Shown here in pieces: positions 5,909-6,956 of a stretch of 6,956 bases of DNA; within the stretch, counting starts at the first letter, position 1; every line of letters starts with the position of its first letter. A program made the translations under genes and the position numbers. The DNA lies in NCBI GenBank assembly GCA_018399795.1, contig JAGYOC010000121.1, forward strand, positions 1-6,956. The letters are read 5' to 3'. The notes below the pieces were generated by a model that saw nothing but the letters and a program-made list of their open reading frames with translations, did no database searches and was not told the origin of the DNA. Source of the stretch: Dehalococcoidales bacterium (GTDB taxonomy: Bacteria; Chloroflexota; Dehalococcoidia; Dehalococcoidales; UBA5760).

Positions 5909-5947
5909 TCCTCGAGTGCAGCTCCCAGTTTATTCAGCACTTGAGGA
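5909..5947 (-). terminator. Long-stem inverted repeat at the 3' end of cysK (terminator candidate)
   Basis: Arms TCCTCGAGTGC (5909-5919) and GCACTTGAGGA (5937-5947) form an 11-base stem with a 17-base loop. The cysK stop codon lies in the loop, and the second arm is cysK coding sequence. In plus-strand RNA the stem is unbroken (one G-U). In cysK RNA it has one A-C mismatch and is followed by TATTTC, only mildly T-rich. It probably ends cysK transcripts or shields both convergent 3' ends. Confidence 0.4.
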
Positions 5948-6824
5948 GGTTCATGCTCAGGTAACGCTCTGCCCGGTCCGGTAGGACGGTTACCACACGG
6001 TCATATTTTCTGGCTACCTGTAGAGCAACCAATATGTTTGCTCCTGAGCTTATGCCAACCAGCAGGCCATATTCACGGAATAGTTTTCTGGTCATTTCAA
6101 CCGCTTCTTCACTTCCTACCGTAACAGCTTCATCGACCGTGCTCATATCCACTATTTTGGGTATGAATCCGTCGCCGATACCCTGGATTTTGTGCTCTTT
6201 AATTCTGGCATCACTACCGCCGAACATTACTGAGGCCTCTTCCGGCTCAACGGCTATTACCTTTACTCCCGGATTGGCGGCCTTCATCACACGGGTAATA
6301 CCCATCAGTGTGCCACCGGTACCTACTCCTGCAACGATGGCATCAACAACCCCGATATCATTCAAAATTTCCTGCCCTGTTTTTTCCTGGGCTCTGATAT
6401 TATTGGGGTTACTAAACTGGCGGGCAAGGAAAGTATTCGGCTCTCTGGCAAGCTCCTCCGCCTTTTCGATTGATTCCTTTAGACTTCCGCTCTTTGAAGT
6501 TAGCACCAGCCTGGCGTTAAAGGCTTTCATGATGTGCTGTCTTTCCTCGCTCATGTTCTCAGGCATCACCACCACCATATTGTATCCTTTTACGGTGGCG
6601 CACATTGCCAGTGATATGCCGGTATTACCGCTGCTGGCTTCGATGATGGTAAATCCCTTTTTCAACTCGCCGTCTCTCTCCCCGGCCTCTATAATCTCCT
6701 TGGCAACCCTGTCTTTGATGCTACCGCTGGGATTGACTCCTTCCAGCTTGGCGTAAACATTGTCTATCCTGATAAGCGGGGTATTACCGATGGCATCCAG
6801 TACGCTGAATTCACGCTTCTCCAC
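5934..6824 (-). CDS. cysK: Cysteine synthase (O-acetylserine sulfhydrylase), PLP-dependent
   Basis: Makes cysteine from O-acetylserine and sulfide in the cytoplasm, as a fold-type II PLP enzyme. From the GTG at 6824 it has 296 residues, a usual length. Motifs: IGNTPL near the N-terminus; the PLP lysine in PSGSIKDR (Lys37); the substrate loop ASSGNTG (63-69); the PLP-phosphate loop GTGGT (168-172); QGIGDGFIP (214-222); and GISSGAN (257-263), whose serine contacts the PLP ring nitrogen. The common PDSGERYLS near the end reads PDRAERYLS. I chose GTG 6824 because GAGGAG (6841-6836) lies 11 bases upstream and the fold starts right after it. A TTG at 6866 would add 14 residues but has no ribosome site. 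Related enzymes (CysM, cystathionine beta-synthase, O-phosphoserine sulfhydrylase) share this fold, so the exact substrate is inferred. The gene converges on the serS operon. Confidence 0.94.
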   Translation of the reverse strand: MEKREFSVLDAIGNTPLIRIDNVYAKLEGVNPSGSIKDRVAKEIIEAGERDGELKKGFTIIEASSGNTGISLAMCATVKGYNMVVVMPENMSEERQHIMKAFNARLVLTSKSGSLKESIEKAEELAREPNTFLARQFSNPNNIRAQEKTGQEILNDIGVVDAIVAGVGTGGTLMGITRVMKAANPGVKVIAVEPEEASVMFGGSDARIKEHKIQGIGDGFIPKIVDMSTVDEAVTVGSEEAVEMTRKLFREYGLLVGISSGANILVALQVARKYDRVVTVLPDRAERYLSMNLLKC

Positions 6825-6894
6825 GTTAAAGTATACTCCTCGACAAATTTGGACCCGGTAAAACAACCAAATAACTGTTGTAACGACTGATTGG

Positions 6895-6924
6895 ATTTTA
6901 GCACCCCGGGTGGTGCCTGTTCAA
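6895..6924 (-). promoter_or_regulatory. Candidate cysK promoter with dyad in the spacer
   Basis: Read on the minus strand, TTGAAC (6924-6919) and TAAAAT (6900-6895) are separated by 18 bases; they match the -35 and -10 consensus at four and five of six positions. The spacer contains the inverted repeat GCACC-N6-GGTGC (6901-6916). Transcription would begin about 60 bases before the GTG. A dyad filling the space between -35 and -10 suggests an operator, as in MerR-family promoters, though those usually have 19-20 base spacers. Confidence 0.45.
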
Positions 6925-6956
6925 ACCAGAGCCGTGAATAGGGCTATTAAGACGAA

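Noticed and set aside
6034..6756. 240-codon plus-strand ORF opposite cysK
   Set aside because: It is the antisense of a clear cysteine synthase gene, and its Ser/Pro/Thr-rich low-complexity translation is typical of an antisense shadow.
6901..6930. T-box-like GGGTGGTGCC or tRNA T-arm-like GTTCAAAC on the plus strand
   Set aside because: Neither extends to a proper T-box core or a five-pair T stem, and no acceptor or anticodon arm is present. The promoter/dyad reading fits better.
6930..6945. AGCC-N8-GGCT inverted repeat near the right edge
   Set aside because: Only four base pairs with no context. Expected by chance in AT/GC-mixed intergenic sequence.

Overview
This is a stretch of bacterial housekeeping chromosome, gene-dense and of moderate GC. 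Seven genes lie on the plus strand and one convergent gene lies on the minus strand. I see no insertion sequence, integrase, CRISPR array, tRNA or rRNA. The proteins and gene order (dnaX-ybaB-recR-recO, then lysS, serS and a small zinc-ribbon gene) suggest a free-living bacterium. Chloroflexota of the Dehalococcoidia type is my best guess, from overall protein resemblance only, and at low confidence.

Layout. Bases 2-658 are the 3' end of dnaX (clamp-loader gamma/tau subunit), cut by the left edge. ybaB (655-960) overlaps the dnaX stop by four bases. recR (1019-1630) and recO (TTG start, 1686-2441) follow and encode partners of the RecFOR recombination-mediator pathway. A 124-base gap with a candidate promoter separates recO from lysS (2566-4062). 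serS (4145-5383) and a 141-residue four-cysteine protein of unknown function (5435-5860) come next. A cysteine synthase gene (complement 5934-6824) converges on this block from the right. The 73-base gap between the two stop codons carries two inverted repeats. The last ~130 bases hold the cysK leader and a promoter candidate with a dyad inside its spacer.

How the genes fit together. dnaX-ybaB-recR is a classical replication/repair cluster, here extended by recO. lysS and serS charge tRNAs for lysine and serine. cysK makes cysteine, whose precursor O-acetylserine comes from serine, but the convergent arrangement gives no evidence of co-regulation.

Most notable. The dnaX tail carries what looks like a programmed -1 frameshift cassette at bases 193-239. 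It has a Shine-Dalgarno-like GGAG, a run of five A followed by G, a -1-frame TAA immediately after, and a seven-base-pair hairpin six bases downstream. It sits where a short gamma form would be expected to end. The slippery heptamer is not canonical, so this is a hypothesis. Other points are a start-stop ATG-TAG pair just ahead of recR, in the recR frame, a MerR-like promoter layout before cysK, and the unassigned zinc-ribbon gene.
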